Part shown: piece after piece, positions 17,027-26,336 of the stretch
How the letters are laid out: the number at the start of each line of letters is the position of its first letter
Numbering within the stretch: position 1 is the first letter of the stretch
DNA from: Anaerolineaceae bacterium
GTDB lineage: Bacteria > Chloroflexota > Anaerolineae > Promineifilales > Promineifilaceae
Direction: 5' to 3'
DNA: 64,000 bases
Assembly: GCA_002699125.1 (NCBI GenBank)
Contig: PABI01000136.1
Location: forward strand, 1-64,000
The notes under the pieces: generated by a model
The model's input: the letters and a program-made list of their open reading frames with translations, nothing else
What the model was told of the DNA's origin: nothing
Databases searched by the model: none
Program-made: the position numbers and the translations under genes

Positions 17027-19303
17027 ATGGCTGAAGGATGGAAGCAAGTTCTGGAAGATATGCGGGCGGCCCTGCTGGGAAAAACGCAGGAAACGAAGCC
17101 GCCGGCCGAGATCTCTCCAGAAGACGCTGGTGAAACGTCTGAGGGGGAAGCCAGCCCGTCCGGCGCGGCTACCGTGCCGGAAACGGAAGTGGTATCTCCT
17201 GAAACTATTGAGGCACAGCCAGGTTTTGCGGCAGACGCTCTGGCTGAAACAGGAACCGACCAGACGGCCGTCACCTCCCCGCTCGATCATGATCTGGCAA
17301 ACACCAATTCTATCTTGGAGGCGCAGCCGGCAGCGCCGGGTGAAGCTGTCGTCACAGGCCATAAGACAACACCAACGCTGGCGCCAGAACGGACACAGCA
17401 GCGCAGGTGGAGGAGTATTTTCGGACCTATCATCCTATTTATCGCCGGTGCCTGGTTTGTCTACAGCAGTGGCCTGTGGGCGCGCTGGACGGCCCCTAAA
17501 GCGCCTGCGCCAGACGTCGTGGCTACCTTTGACGGCGGCCAGATTACCCTGGCCGGCCTGGAAGCGCACCTGGCGCAACTGGAAGGGAGCGAAGTTGGCG
17601 ACCATAGCCCTTTGCCCGAGGAAATCTTGCTGGTGCTGGAAGACATGGTCATGGATGAACTGGTTTCCCGGTGGGCAGCCGGGCGCCAGCCGGAGAGCGA
17701 GGAGACGTTCAGCCACACCATGCAACACATCAATGAGGAACTTAACCTGCAAGCGTTGGAAGGCCAGTTGCATGAAGGGGATATCCCCGTATTGGAGAGT
17801 GAAATCCAGGCGTACTACAATGAGAATCGAGCGTTGTTTGGCGACCAACCACTAACGGCCGTGCGCGAGCAGATTCGGCAAACACTGGTAGCGGAAAAGG
17901 AACAAGATTACGTCACCAACTACATTGAACAACTCAAGGATAACGCCTCGGTCACCCGCTTCTTTGAACTGTTGGACGTGCCGTCGCCAACCGAAGACGA
18001 TCTGCGTCGCTATTATGAGGAAAACCGTGACCAGTTTGCCCTGCCGCGCCAGGTAACGGTGGACGAACTCCAGTTTCGCATTGGCGAGGATGAAACGGCC
18101 GCGCGGCAGGCAGCCGACGATGCGCTATTGCAACTGCGCTCCGGGGCCAACTTTGCCGACATTCCGAGCGACATTCCGGCGGCGGTGGTCACTTCTGGGG
18201 CGACGCTGTTTGCAGGCACACGTGGTGATGAATGGGATACGGCCGTATTTGCCCTGACGGAGGGGGAGTTGAGTGACGTGTTCCGCGCTGGGGATGCTTT
18301 CTACATCGTGCGGCTGCAGGAGAAGCAGAATGCCCGCACGCAGACCTTTGCAGAGGTGCGCGGCCTGGTGGAAACGGCAGTGGCCCCCAAGGTCATGGAT
18401 GATTGGCTCGCCGCCAACGCTAACAAGACCCTCTTCACGATCAAAAGCAACCGCTATATCGTCGGCGAGTTTTACCAGGAATATCAGGAGCTGCCCTTCA
18501 CGGTGCAGGCCCAATTTGCCGGGCCGGAAGGGATGAAAGACCTGGCCGAGCGCCTCATCGAGCGGCTGCTGCTGGTGGCCGATGCCAACGAAAGGCTGCT
18601 GGACGTGGAAAACCAGGAACTGGCCGATGAGGCCCGGCTGCAAATTTTGAAGCAGATGCTGCACCAGGAAGAGGTGGATGATAAGATTGAGATAACTGAT
18701 GAGGAAATTCAGCAGTATTACCAGGAAAACCAGGAACTGATGGCTTTCCCGCCCCAGGCGCGAATTCGCTATATCCGTATTGGGCTGGGCAATAGCGAGG
18801 ATGAGGCCGCCTCAGCTCGGCAGCGGGCTGACGAAGCATATGAAAAATTGGCCCCCGGCCTGTTCCAAGATGGAGAGGATTTTTCCGCGGTGGCTCAAGA
18901 ATACTCGGAAGACCCGGAAACAGCCGCCAATGGTGGTGAAATGCCTGGCTGGATAGGCGAAAGCGGCGACATCCTGGCCGAATTTGAAATGCATCCCTTC
19001 CATGAAGCGGTCGCGGGGTTGCAGGTAGATGAAATCAGTCCGCCGTTTGAGTTTGGCGGCAGCCTGTACATCGTGCAGGTGATTGAGCGCACAGAGCCGG
19101 AAACGGTGGATATGGAAGAAGCACGGCCGTTTATTGAGGAAATACTTACCCAGCAAAAACACGAAGATTTAGAAATTGCGTTACAAGATCAGCTTCTGGA
19201 ACAAGCCAATTTTGAGATCTACTGGCCGGTGTTAGAAACCTATTTACAACAATTGCCCACGCCGGAACCCTTCTTTTTGCCTTTTGCCACACCTTCATCA
19301 TAA
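17027..19303 (+). CDS. Membrane-anchored parvulin-type peptidyl-prolyl isomerase (SurA/PrsA-like)
   Basis: A 758-residue protein with an acidic cytoplasmic N-terminus of about 125 residues, one membrane helix (IFGPIILFIAGAWFVYSSG) and a large outer part. A SurA_N-like helical segment is followed by two parvulin domains, one beginning near PRQVTVDELQFRIG, the other near PPQARIRYIRIGLG with the conserved ATAANGGEMPGWIG loop. It should assist folding of exported proteins. The neighbours (SPFH proteins, LytM peptidase) fit an envelope-maintenance operon. Confidence 0.82.
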   Translation: MAEGWKQVLEDMRAALLGKTQETKPPAEISPEDAGETSEGEASPSGAATVPETEVVSPETIEAQPGFAADALAETGTDQTAVTSPLDHDLANTNSILEAQPAAPGEAVVTGHKTTPTLAPERTQQRRWRSIFGPIILFIAGAWFVYSSGLWARWTAPKAPAPDVVATFDGGQITLAGLEAHLAQLEGSEVGDHSPLPEEILLVLEDMVMDELVSRWAAGRQPESEETFSHTMQHINEELNLQALEGQLHEGDIPVLESEIQAYYNENRALFGDQPLTAVREQIRQTLVAEKEQDYVTNYIEQLKDNASVTRFFELLDVPSPTEDDLRRYYEENRDQFALPRQVTVDELQFRIGEDETAARQAADDALLQLRSGANFADIPSDIPAAVVTSGATLFAGTRGDEWDTAVFALTEGELSDVFRAGDAFYIVRLQEKQNARTQTFAEVRGLVETAVAPKVMDDWLAANANKTLFTIKSNRYIVGEFYQEYQELPFTVQAQFAGPEGMKDLAERLIERLLLVADANERLLDVENQELADEARLQILKQMLHQEEVDDKIEITDEEIQQYYQENQELMAFPPQARIRYIRIGLGNSEDEAASARQRADEAYEKLAPGLFQDGEDFSAVAQEYSEDPETAANGGEMPGWIGESGDILAEFEMHPFHEAVAGLQVDEISPPFEFGGSLYIVQVIERTEPETVDMEEARPFIEEILTQQKHEDLEIALQDQLLEQANFEIYWPVLETYLQQLPTPEPFFLPFATPSS

Positions 19304-19328
19304 TTCCTCAAAAAAGGAAAGCAACCTG

Positions 19329-20513
19329 TTGACCTCTACATCCAGCAAGAAGCGTTTTTGGATTCCAGTTTATGGTACGGCCGTTGTGGGCATTGCCGTC
19401 ATATGGGGCTTGTTTTGGTGGCCGGGAAATCGTCCTGCAGAGGTAAGTGATATGACGACCGTTCCCCCGTCTGCCTCCCCGGCCGTTTCGCCCACGCCCG
19501 CCTCATCTCCACCGGCCACTGTGACGGCGACTGATACGTCTGAACCGGCTACCCCGACGGCCGTTCCTACCGGCGCTGCCACCCCAACGCCTTTCCCCAC
19601 GAACACGCAACATCCCCCAACGGAAACGGCAACTGTCACACCCATTCCCAGTCAGCCGCCGGCGGCCACGGTAGACCCAGAGCAAACGGCCTGGCCTACA
19701 CCCACCCGCGAACCCTGGCCCACTACAAATCCCACGCTGCTGTTAAAACCGCCCATTGAAATAGACGGCAGCCAATCTCATTTGTGGTTTAGTCGCCCGG
19801 TAGATGGCAACAATATTCCCTCCGCTCCCTACCGGTTTGGCATGACTTACAACCAGCGGCTTGTCCCTCATCGGGCTGTAGACATTGCCAACGACCCCGG
19901 TACGCCAGTCGTCGCCGTTGGCCCTGGCACTGTGCTTTACGCTGGGGAAGATATGGAAACGCTCTTTGGCCCAAAGGCAGATTTTTACGGCCGTGTCGTC
20001 GTCGTTGAAATGGATTGGCATTGGGAGGGGCACACTATCTACACGCTGTACGGCCACCTGGAATCCGTCGCCATCACCACCGGACAAGTCGTGAACCCCG
20101 GCGATGTGTTAGGCGGTGTTGGCAGCGCAGGCGTGGCGCTTGGTCCTCATCTGCATTTTGAGGTACGGCAGGATGATCCCTATGATTACGGCAGTGTACG
20201 CAATCCAGAATTATGGTATTGGCCGTTTAACGGGCGCGGCGTCTTGGCCGGACGGGTGGTTGACGCCAACGGCTATTTGATGCCCGGCACGACCGTTAAT
20301 CTGGAATGTAGTGATGGCACGCCGCGCACCGTGGCAACTTACTGGGATCAATATACCCCACCGGATGATGCGCTGGTAGAAAATTTTGCTATCAGCGACT
20401 TACCCGCAGGCACATGCCGCGTTTGGGCCGATTTATTTGGCGAAGTCGTGGAACAATTTGTCGAAATTCGACCGACGGAGTTGAGCGTGGTGGTATTGCA
20501 GGCACGGCCGTAA
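19329..20513 (+). CDS. M23/LytM-type peptidase, membrane-anchored
   Basis: A 394-residue protein with one N-terminal helix, a Thr/Pro/Ala-rich linker of about 100 residues, and a LytM domain with Zn-ligand motifs HRAVDIAND (HxxxD) and PHLHFEVR (HxH). All expected ligands are present, so it should cut peptidoglycan cross-bridges. A small beta domain of carboxypeptidase-regulatory type (about residues 310-390) ends the protein. TTG 19329 is the likely start, after AAAGGAAA; an in-frame ATG at 19284 lies inside the preceding gene. Confidence 0.82.
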   Translation: MTSTSSKKRFWIPVYGTAVVGIAVIWGLFWWPGNRPAEVSDMTTVPPSASPAVSPTPASSPPATVTATDTSEPATPTAVPTGAATPTPFPTNTQHPPTETATVTPIPSQPPAATVDPEQTAWPTPTREPWPTTNPTLLLKPPIEIDGSQSHLWFSRPVDGNNIPSAPYRFGMTYNQRLVPHRAVDIANDPGTPVVAVGPGTVLYAGEDMETLFGPKADFYGRVVVVEMDWHWEGHTIYTLYGHLESVAITTGQVVNPGDVLGGVGSAGVALGPHLHFEVRQDDPYDYGSVRNPELWYWPFNGRGVLAGRVVDANGYLMPGTTVNLECSDGTPRTVATYWDQYTPPDDALVENFAISDLPAGTCRVWADLFGEVVEQFVEIRPTELSVVVLQARP

Positions 20514-20516
20514 CGG

Positions 20517-22856
20517 ATGGAAAAGAAGTGGCTGCGTTTAATTTTACTTCTCTACGGCATAATCGGGTTGACCTATGCCCTGGTCACGCCCGTGTTCGAA
20601 GCTTCGGATGAATTGTGGCATTATCCCATGATTCGGCATCTCGCCGACGGCAATCGGCTACCTGTGCAGGTGTTTGACCCGGCACTGGCCGGTCCATGGA
20701 AGCAGCAGGCCAGCCAGCCTCCTCTTTACTATTATTTGGGCGCGGCGCTCACTTTTTGGATAGATGCCAGTGATATGGAACAGGTTCGTTGGGAAAACCC
20801 TCACGTAGACAATGGATTGATCACCGTTGACGGTAACATCAATTTGACCGTCCATGATCCCGATTGGAGCCCGTGGCAAGGGACGCTGCTGGCTGTGCGC
20901 CTGGTTCGTGTTTTTTCCCTGTTTCTCGGCCTGGCTACAGTTTACATGACTAACTTGATTGCCCGCGAAGTGGTTCCAGACCGTCCCGAAATCGCCTTGG
21001 GTGCAACCGCCGCTACTGCTTTCCTGCCCATGTTCCTGTTCATCAGCGGCGCGGTCAATAACGACAATTTGATTATCCCCCTGGCAGCTCTAACGCTGTT
21101 TTTGTTGATTCGCGTGGTAGGCGGCGGCCAACCGATGGCGGCTGCCTGGCAATGGATTGAGGATAACCGGCAAACCTGGCTGTTGATTGGTGTGGTTGTT
21201 GGGCTGGCAGCATTGACCAAGATTAGCGGGGTGGGGCTGCTGCCGCTGGTGTGGAGCACGGCCGTTATGGCAGCCTGGCGGGAATCGGACCGGCAGGTCA
21301 CGCTCTCCAATTGTCTGCGCTGGCTGGCTGCCGGAACCGGGCGCTGGTTATTAGCGCTGCTGCCGGTACTGCTCATTGCCGGCTGGTGGTATGGGCGCAA
21401 CATGATCCTTTACGACGATTGGCGTGGCTGGAGTGCTTTTATCTCTGTGCTAGGTCAACGAGCGCAGCCTGCCACGTTGGCCCAGCTGTGGGGAGAACGG
21501 CGCGGTTTCATGATGTCTTTCTGGGGGCTTTTTGGCGGCGTCAACGTGCCGATGGCTATGTGGGTTTATGCAGCGCTGAACACGGCCGTCATCATTGCCG
21601 CCGGCGGTTTTGTCATCCACGTGGCCACATCGGTTCGGGAATGGTACGCTACGGGTGAGTGGCGTTTCATGCGCCGCGCCCCCATCACGGCCCTCCTTGA
21701 TATTATCCAGCGGCATTTCCCCCTCATCGTTTGCCTGCTGTGGGTAAGCGCCGTGATTTATGGCCTGATAGATTGGACGACAACAACGTGGTCATCGCAG
21801 GGGCGGCTCGTTTTTTCGGCGTTGCCTGCTCTGCAAATACTTTTTGTTATGGGGCTGGCCAGATGGCTGCCACTGCGGTTTAGTCGCCTGTTGGTTGGGC
21901 TGCTGGCCGGTTTTTTGGCCATCATCGCTTTTTTAGCCCCCTGGGTGTGGATTCGCCCGGCATACCAGCCGGAACGGTATGCGCCGCCACAAACGGCTGC
22001 CACAACTCCTACACATGCAGATTTTGGCAATGGCTTGCGTTTAACAGGGTATGCCGCAACAGGGCCACAAACGGACAATACGGCCGTCATGCCGGGCGAC
22101 TTTGTAGATGTGATTTTGACCTGGGAACTGCTGGCGCCCATTGCCCATAATTGGAGCGTTTTTGTCCATCTGAATGACCCGGTGATCGGCGTTCCCATTG
22201 CGCAGCGCGATATGTATCATGGCCAGGGATTGCAACCTACATCGTTGCTGAAACCGGGTCAGGAGCTAACCACTTTTTACCGGCTGCAAGTGCCGGAAAC
22301 GGCCGTTTCACCCACCGAACTTAAGTTAACCGTCGGTCTATATGATTTTGGCACCGGGGAGCGAATAGCTTTAGACAATGGTCAAGACACTTTTATGCTG
22401 GCGCAACTGCCGCTGGCAGCCGACCCCGGCCAGTACCCGAATGCCCTATCCATTAATTTTCACAATGAATTCGAACTGGTAGGTTATAGCCCGTCATCGC
22501 GGCAGATCCAACCGGGAGAAGCGATTGACTTGACGCTTTATGTACGGCCGTTACGGTCGTTAACCACCGATTACACCTTTTTCGCCCAAATTTTGGGCGA
22601 CGATGCCACACGATGGGCTGGCGTAGACCTACCGCTGCCCACGTCCCAATGGGCTGAAGGTGAAATACAAGCCATCACGCTGCCGCTACTGCTGGCAGAT
22701 GAAACACCGGGCGGCATCTATCCACTCATCCTGGGGATGTACACCCGCCCCCATGACAATGGGTTTCAGCGGTTGCATCTGGTGGCTAAAGACGGCCGTA
22801 TTACTCAAGACGATTTTCTGCCGTTGACATTGGTTGGTGTGAGCCAGTCACCGTGA
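20517..22856 (+). CDS. Large DUF2142/PMT-like glycosyltransferase-type membrane protein
   Basis: A 779-residue protein with about 11 membrane helices in the first 480 residues and a C-terminal outer beta-rich region. Near the N-terminus, VTPVFEASDELWHYPMI carries the acidic D-E-x-x-H pattern of DUF2142 and C-superfamily glycosyltransferases, which use lipid-linked sugars outside the membrane. The C-terminal part holds two similar beta modules (each with a PGxxxDxxLxW or L-Y-type strand). It starts 3 nt after the LytM gene. Acceptor and donor are unknown. Confidence 0.7.
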   Translation: MEKKWLRLILLLYGIIGLTYALVTPVFEASDELWHYPMIRHLADGNRLPVQVFDPALAGPWKQQASQPPLYYYLGAALTFWIDASDMEQVRWENPHVDNGLITVDGNINLTVHDPDWSPWQGTLLAVRLVRVFSLFLGLATVYMTNLIAREVVPDRPEIALGATAATAFLPMFLFISGAVNNDNLIIPLAALTLFLLIRVVGGGQPMAAAWQWIEDNRQTWLLIGVVVGLAALTKISGVGLLPLVWSTAVMAAWRESDRQVTLSNCLRWLAAGTGRWLLALLPVLLIAGWWYGRNMILYDDWRGWSAFISVLGQRAQPATLAQLWGERRGFMMSFWGLFGGVNVPMAMWVYAALNTAVIIAAGGFVIHVATSVREWYATGEWRFMRRAPITALLDIIQRHFPLIVCLLWVSAVIYGLIDWTTTTWSSQGRLVFSALPALQILFVMGLARWLPLRFSRLLVGLLAGFLAIIAFLAPWVWIRPAYQPERYAPPQTAATTPTHADFGNGLRLTGYAATGPQTDNTAVMPGDFVDVILTWELLAPIAHNWSVFVHLNDPVIGVPIAQRDMYHGQGLQPTSLLKPGQELTTFYRLQVPETAVSPTELKLTVGLYDFGTGERIALDNGQDTFMLAQLPLAADPGQYPNALSINFHNEFELVGYSPSSRQIQPGEAIDLTLYVRPLRSLTTDYTFFAQILGDDATRWAGVDLPLPTSQWAEGEIQAITLPLLLADETPGGIYPLILGMYTRPHDNGFQRLHLVAKDGRITQDDFLPLTLVGVSQSP

Positions 22857-22892
22857 GATCCAATACCTTTTGCTAAAATTGGAGAGAACGCA

Positions 22893-23483
22893 ATGAATAC
22901 GCAGTTTTGTAGGCAGTGTGATTCACGCTTAGAATCAAACGCTCGTGTATGCTCGACCTGTGGCGCGGTCGTTTCCTCACAAAGTTCCCCTCCGCCTTCA
23001 CACGATGAAGGGCAGAGGCGACCGTTTCCCTGGCCGCTGCTACTAATTACTACAGGACCTCTCTTGTTAGCTGTGATAGTGGGTGTCTCGATGTATGTAG
23101 CAAACCCCCAGACCGTTAATGCACAAATCACCATAAAAAATGCCTGGGTACGCCCAGCAATCGTGGGGCAAAACAGCGCCGTCTATTTTCAGTTAGTTAA
23201 TGAAGGTCTAACAAGTGACGCTTTAGTTGGCGCAGCCAGTTTGATAGCAACAGCCGAATTGCACCAGACAATTGAAAAGGAAGATGGCGTTATGGGCATG
23301 ATACCTTTAAATAGGGTAGACATTCCAGCTCAGTCTGAAGTCGAACTCACGCCAGGGGGGAAGCATATCATGCTTATCAACCTGACCCAACCGTTAACGG
23401 TCGGTGAAAATGTGTCGTTGACTCTAAATTTTGAACACACTGGCAACATTGTCTTTGAAGCGGAAGTTCGTTCATTACCTTGA
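22893..23483 (+). CDS. Zinc-ribbon, membrane-anchored PCuAC copper chaperone
   Basis: A 196-residue protein. The cytoplasmic N-terminus is a zinc ribbon with two CxxC pairs (FCRQC and CSTC). One membrane helix and an external PCuAC domain follow, with the copper(I) site pattern: His in ATAELHQT, Met in DGVMGM, then HIM in GGKHIMLI. PCuAC delivers copper to cytochrome oxidase CuA with SCO proteins, and a SCO1 gene lies downstream (25740). The N-terminal ribbon-helix module is shared with the rhodanese at 26337. A second PCuAC without the ribbon is at 26968. An extended -10-like TTTTGCTAAAAT lies at 22868. Confidence 0.85.
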   Translation: MNTQFCRQCDSRLESNARVCSTCGAVVSSQSSPPPSHDEGQRRPFPWPLLLITTGPLLLAVIVGVSMYVANPQTVNAQITIKNAWVRPAIVGQNSAVYFQLVNEGLTSDALVGAASLIATAELHQTIEKEDGVMGMIPLNRVDIPAQSEVELTPGGKHIMLINLTQPLTVGENVSLTLNFEHTGNIVFEAEVRSLP

Positions 23484-23600
23484 AGCTGCTCATATTGTCT
23501 GGTGGACTCTGAGAATCAGCAATATTCGACGTTGGCACATCACAGGAAAATGAGTGTTGTTAAAGCTTCCTTGTGGCTGGCTGACGATAACTTTGATAAA

Positions 23601-23936
23601 ATGTTCACAATGTCCAAAATAGTATTTGTCTTGTTGGTCCTTACGTTGCTGCTAAGCCCGTTAATGGGTTTGGGCGGATCGTCGGCCTGCACTTTGAGAC
23701 GCTGGGGTGCAGAGCATCAGGCTGAACAGACAAACCCCGATCCTTGTTTAAGTAATATTTCGGCAGAAAGCCATCCGGCGATCCATTTACATGTTACTGG
23801 CTGTACCTGCGCTTTAATACCGGCATTGGCCAACGGAACGGCCGGTATCTCCCCAACAAAACTTCATTTTGATAGGCTGGATTGGCCGTCATCGGCTGTT
23901 GTTTTGCCCCTCACCCCCCCTCCTCGCCCTGTCTAA
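23601..23936 (+). CDS. Small PPPR-tail membrane protein, copy B
   Basis: A 111-residue protein with a signal or membrane helix (IVFVLLVLTLLLSPLMG), four Cys residues (one after the helix, one in NPDPCLS, and a CxC in TGCTCAL), several His residues and the end LPLTPPPRPV. The start is uncertain: ATG 23610 also fits, and ATG 23550 has a weak GGA. It lies between a copper chaperone and the DsbA-like selenoprotein candidate, so thiol or metal binding outside the membrane is plausible. It has the most Cys of the four PPPR proteins (1288, 35871 and 45934 are the others). Confidence 0.62.
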   Translation: MFTMSKIVFVLLVLTLLLSPLMGLGGSSACTLRRWGAEHQAEQTNPDPCLSNISAESHPAIHLHVTGCTCALIPALANGTAGISPTKLHFDRLDWPSSAVVLPLTPPPRPV

Positions 23937-24065
23937 ACACCATTTTTTTCACCCCTTTACCACACACTTCCCAGCATTGTTGTTCTGAATTGCTGGGCAA
24001 AAAACGATGGCGAACCTAATACCGGTTCACGTCGGTTACGTTTCTGTTCATTTTAGGAGTTTTCA

Positions 24066-24797
24066 ATGACAAAAAAATCAACTCGATCGGTGCGAGTGCG
24101 CCGGCAAGAAATGCAAGACAGAAAGAAAAGGCAACGTCTTGTGACGGCCCTGGTCGTCACCGGCAGCCTGATAGCCCTGGTGGCCATTGGGTTCCTGGCG
24201 CGGCAGATCACCCGCACCACCCCCGAAGATGTTACGCTACCGGAATCCCTCACGCCGCCGCCTGACGCCGACGGTATGGCCTGGGGGCCAGTCGATGCCC
24301 CGGTGGTTGTGGAAGAATTCAGCGACTTTCAATGACCGTTCTGCCGGCAATTTGCCACTGACGCGGGGCGTCAGCTAGAAGAAGTTTATGCAAGCAGCAG
24401 CCTGGTTCGTTTTGAATATAAAAACTTTGCCGTGATTGGTCCGGAATCTATCCGCGCCGCTGAAGCGGCCGCCTGCGCCAATGAACAAGGCCAGTTCTGG
24501 CCCTATCATGACACGCTCTTCGCCAATCAGCGCGGCGAAAACCAGGGCGCTTTTCGTGATGATACGCTCCAGGCGTTTGCCGCCGCCCTGGGCCTGGATG
24601 AGGCGGCGTTTAATGCCTGTCTGGATTCCGGTAGATACCGGGACGAGGTGCAGGCGGAAACGGCCGCCGGTCAGGAGCGGGGCGTGCGCTCGACGCCCAC
24701 CCTGTTTATCAACGGGGAAAAGGTTGAAGGTGCCATCCCCTTTGACCAACTGCAACCGATGATTGAGGCCGCATTAGCCAATGCGACTTCAGAATAA
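24066..24797 (+). CDS. DsbA-like thiol oxidoreductase, probable selenoprotein (UPFC)
   Basis: Read through the in-frame TGA at 24333-24335, this is one 243-residue membrane-anchored thioredoxin-fold protein (DSBA/BdbD type). It has a basic N-terminus, one helix (LVTALVVTGSLIALVAIGFL), EEFSDFQ, then U90-P-F-C93 and RQFATDAG. Family members read FSDFQCPFC, so TGA sits exactly on the first catalytic Cys. The later motif RGVRSTPTLFINGE (cis-Pro) is intact and the frame stays open on both sides. A 7-bp hairpin follows the TGA (24358-24374). AGGAG precedes ATG 24066. TGA serves as a normal stop elsewhere, for example at 5974 and 11712. A DsbB fusion partner is 11 nt downstream. Confidence 0.82.
24358..24374 (+). 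promoter_or_regulatory. Candidate bacterial SECIS hairpin
   Basis: CTGACGC-GGG-GCGTCAG is a perfect 7-bp stem with an all-G loop, starting 22 nt after the TGA at 24333-24335; the loop is about 30 nt downstream. Bacterial SECIS elements lie within the coding region just after UGA and carry a guanosine in the apical loop roughly 16-37 nt away, which this fits. SelB binding is inferred. Confidence 0.6.
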
Positions 24798-24808
24798 AGT
24801 AAACAACA

Positions 24809-25735
24809 ATGACCAAGACCAAAGTCTGGCTATTTCTACAGGATTATGGCGGCATTCTGGCGCTGGTTGTGGCTGTGACGGCCACATTGGGCAGCCTGTA
24901 CTTTAGCGAAGTTGCCGGGTTTGTCCCCTGCACCCTCTGTTGGTACCAGCGCATCCTCATGTATCCACTCACCTTCATCACGTTGGTAGGCATTATCAAA
25001 CAAGATGAGTTCCTTCCTGCCTACGTGCTGCCTTTTTCCTTGATCGGCGTGGGCGTGTCCGGTTATCATGTTCTTATTCAAAACGGCGTCTTCAGCCATC
25101 CGGCCACCTGTACGGTGGGTGTGCCGTGCAGCTTACGCTACATTAACTACCTGGGGTTTATCACCATTCCCCTGCTGGCTTTCACGGCGTTCACGCTCAT
25201 TACGGCCGTCATGCTGGCCACACGCCGGGCTTTTTCTCACGAATTCTGGGACGAGCATGACGATTTTGAGAACGACGCCTCAGAGCACGCTACTTCCCAG
25301 ACCCGGACGGTGCCATACAAATGGGGCGCGCCTCTGGGCGTCGTTTTGCTGCTCGTCATGCTGGTTACGCTGGCCGCATTTGGCGCCAGCGAAGCGCCGG
25401 AAAATCCACTTTCTGTCACGGCCTCGACCGGTTCCGTTTCTGGCGAAGCGCTGTTTCGGCAGATAACGCTGGGAGACGCACCCGGCTGCACTGCCTGCCA
25501 TTCCCTGGAACCAGGAACAGTGATCGTGGGGCCTTCTATGGCCGGTATTGCTGACCAGGCTACGGTGCGCGTTCCGGGCCAGTCGGCTGAAGCGTATCTG
25601 CAACAGGCTATCGTCAACCCCGATGCCCACGTGGTAGACGGCTTCACAGCAGGGGTCATGTATCAAAATTATGAGGAAGCGTTGACCAAAGAACAAATAG
25701 ATGCTCTGGTCGCTTTCTTGCTAACATTGGAGTAG
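24809..25735 (+). CDS. DsbB/BdbC-like disulfide oxidoreductase fused to cytochrome c
   Basis: A 308-residue fusion. Residues about 1-155 form the four-helix DsbB/BdbC domain with CTLC after the first helix and the second Cys pair in CTVGVPC. After an acidic loop and one more membrane helix comes a class I cytochrome c with haem motif CTACH and probable Met ligand in TAGVMYQNY. DsbB reoxidises DsbA and passes electrons to quinone; the fused haem could pass them directly to the respiratory chain. It follows the DsbA-like selenoprotein candidate by 11 nt, which makes them a natural pair. Confidence 0.87.
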   Translation: MTKTKVWLFLQDYGGILALVVAVTATLGSLYFSEVAGFVPCTLCWYQRILMYPLTFITLVGIIKQDEFLPAYVLPFSLIGVGVSGYHVLIQNGVFSHPATCTVGVPCSLRYINYLGFITIPLLAFTAFTLITAVMLATRRAFSHEFWDEHDDFENDASEHATSQTRTVPYKWGAPLGVVLLLVMLVTLAAFGASEAPENPLSVTASTGSVSGEALFRQITLGDAPGCTACHSLEPGTVIVGPSMAGIADQATVRVPGQSAEAYLQQAIVNPDAHVVDGFTAGVMYQNYEEALTKEQIDALVAFLLTLE

Positions 25736-25739
25736 AGAG

Positions 25740-26321
25740 ATGCCTGGGAAAATGCGTTTGCTCTTCTGGTTAGGACTGGCCCTGCTGTTGGCGGCCTGCC
25801 AACCTTATACGTTTAAGGGAACCGAATACCCGGAGGGCATATCAGCTGAGGACTTTACGCTAACGATGACGGAGGGACGGCCGTTTCGCCTCAGCGATCA
25901 ACGGGGCAAGATCGTGCTCATGTTTTTTGGCTTTACCTCCTGCCCGGATGTCTGCCCAACGACATTGGCCGAAGCGAAGCGAATTATGGAAGGATTAGGC
26001 GATGAGACCGAAAACGTGCGGTTTGTCTTTATTACCGTGGATCCGGAGCGGGATACGCCAGAGCAACTGGGCCAATATGTCTCCAACTTTCACTCGGAAA
26101 TTATCGGCCTGACCGGAACACCTGAGGAACTACAAACGGTATTTGACGCTTACGGCATCTATGCGGCCAAAGTGCCGCTGGAAGGTTCGGCCGCCGGGTA
26201 CACGATGGAACATACCGCCCGCGTCTTTCTGGTAGACCAGGACGGCCGTTTGCGCCTGAGTTATGCTTTTGGCACGCCTGATGAGGACATCTTGCAAGAT
26301 GTTCAATACCTTTTAAGATAA
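25740..26321 (+). CDS. SCO1/SenC-family copper metallochaperone lipoprotein
   Basis: A 193-residue lipoprotein (lipobox LLAACQ) with a thioredoxin fold. The copper-site Cys pair is in TSCPDVCPTT (CxxxC) and the third ligand His is in MEHTARVFLVD. SCO proteins mature the CuA site of cytochrome oxidase and handle thiol redox. It starts 4 nt after the DsbB fusion and is followed by the rhodanese gene, within a run that also encodes two PCuAC chaperones. Confidence 0.92.
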   Translation: MPGKMRLLFWLGLALLLAACQPYTFKGTEYPEGISAEDFTLTMTEGRPFRLSDQRGKIVLMFFGFTSCPDVCPTTLAEAKRIMEGLGDETENVRFVFITVDPERDTPEQLGQYVSNFHSEIIGLTGTPEELQTVFDAYGIYAAKVPLEGSAAGYTMEHTARVFLVDQDGRLRLSYAFGTPDEDILQDVQYLLR

Positions 26322-26336
26322 TTGGAGAGAAAATCT

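Noticed and set aside
24333-24335. TGA in the DsbA-like gene as a true stop, error or recoded Trp
   Set aside because: It lies exactly on the catalytic Cys, a second gene shows the same pattern, TGA ends other genes normally (5974, 7754, 11712), and Trp would destroy the redox motif. Selenocysteine remains the best reading, pending a search for the Sec machinery.
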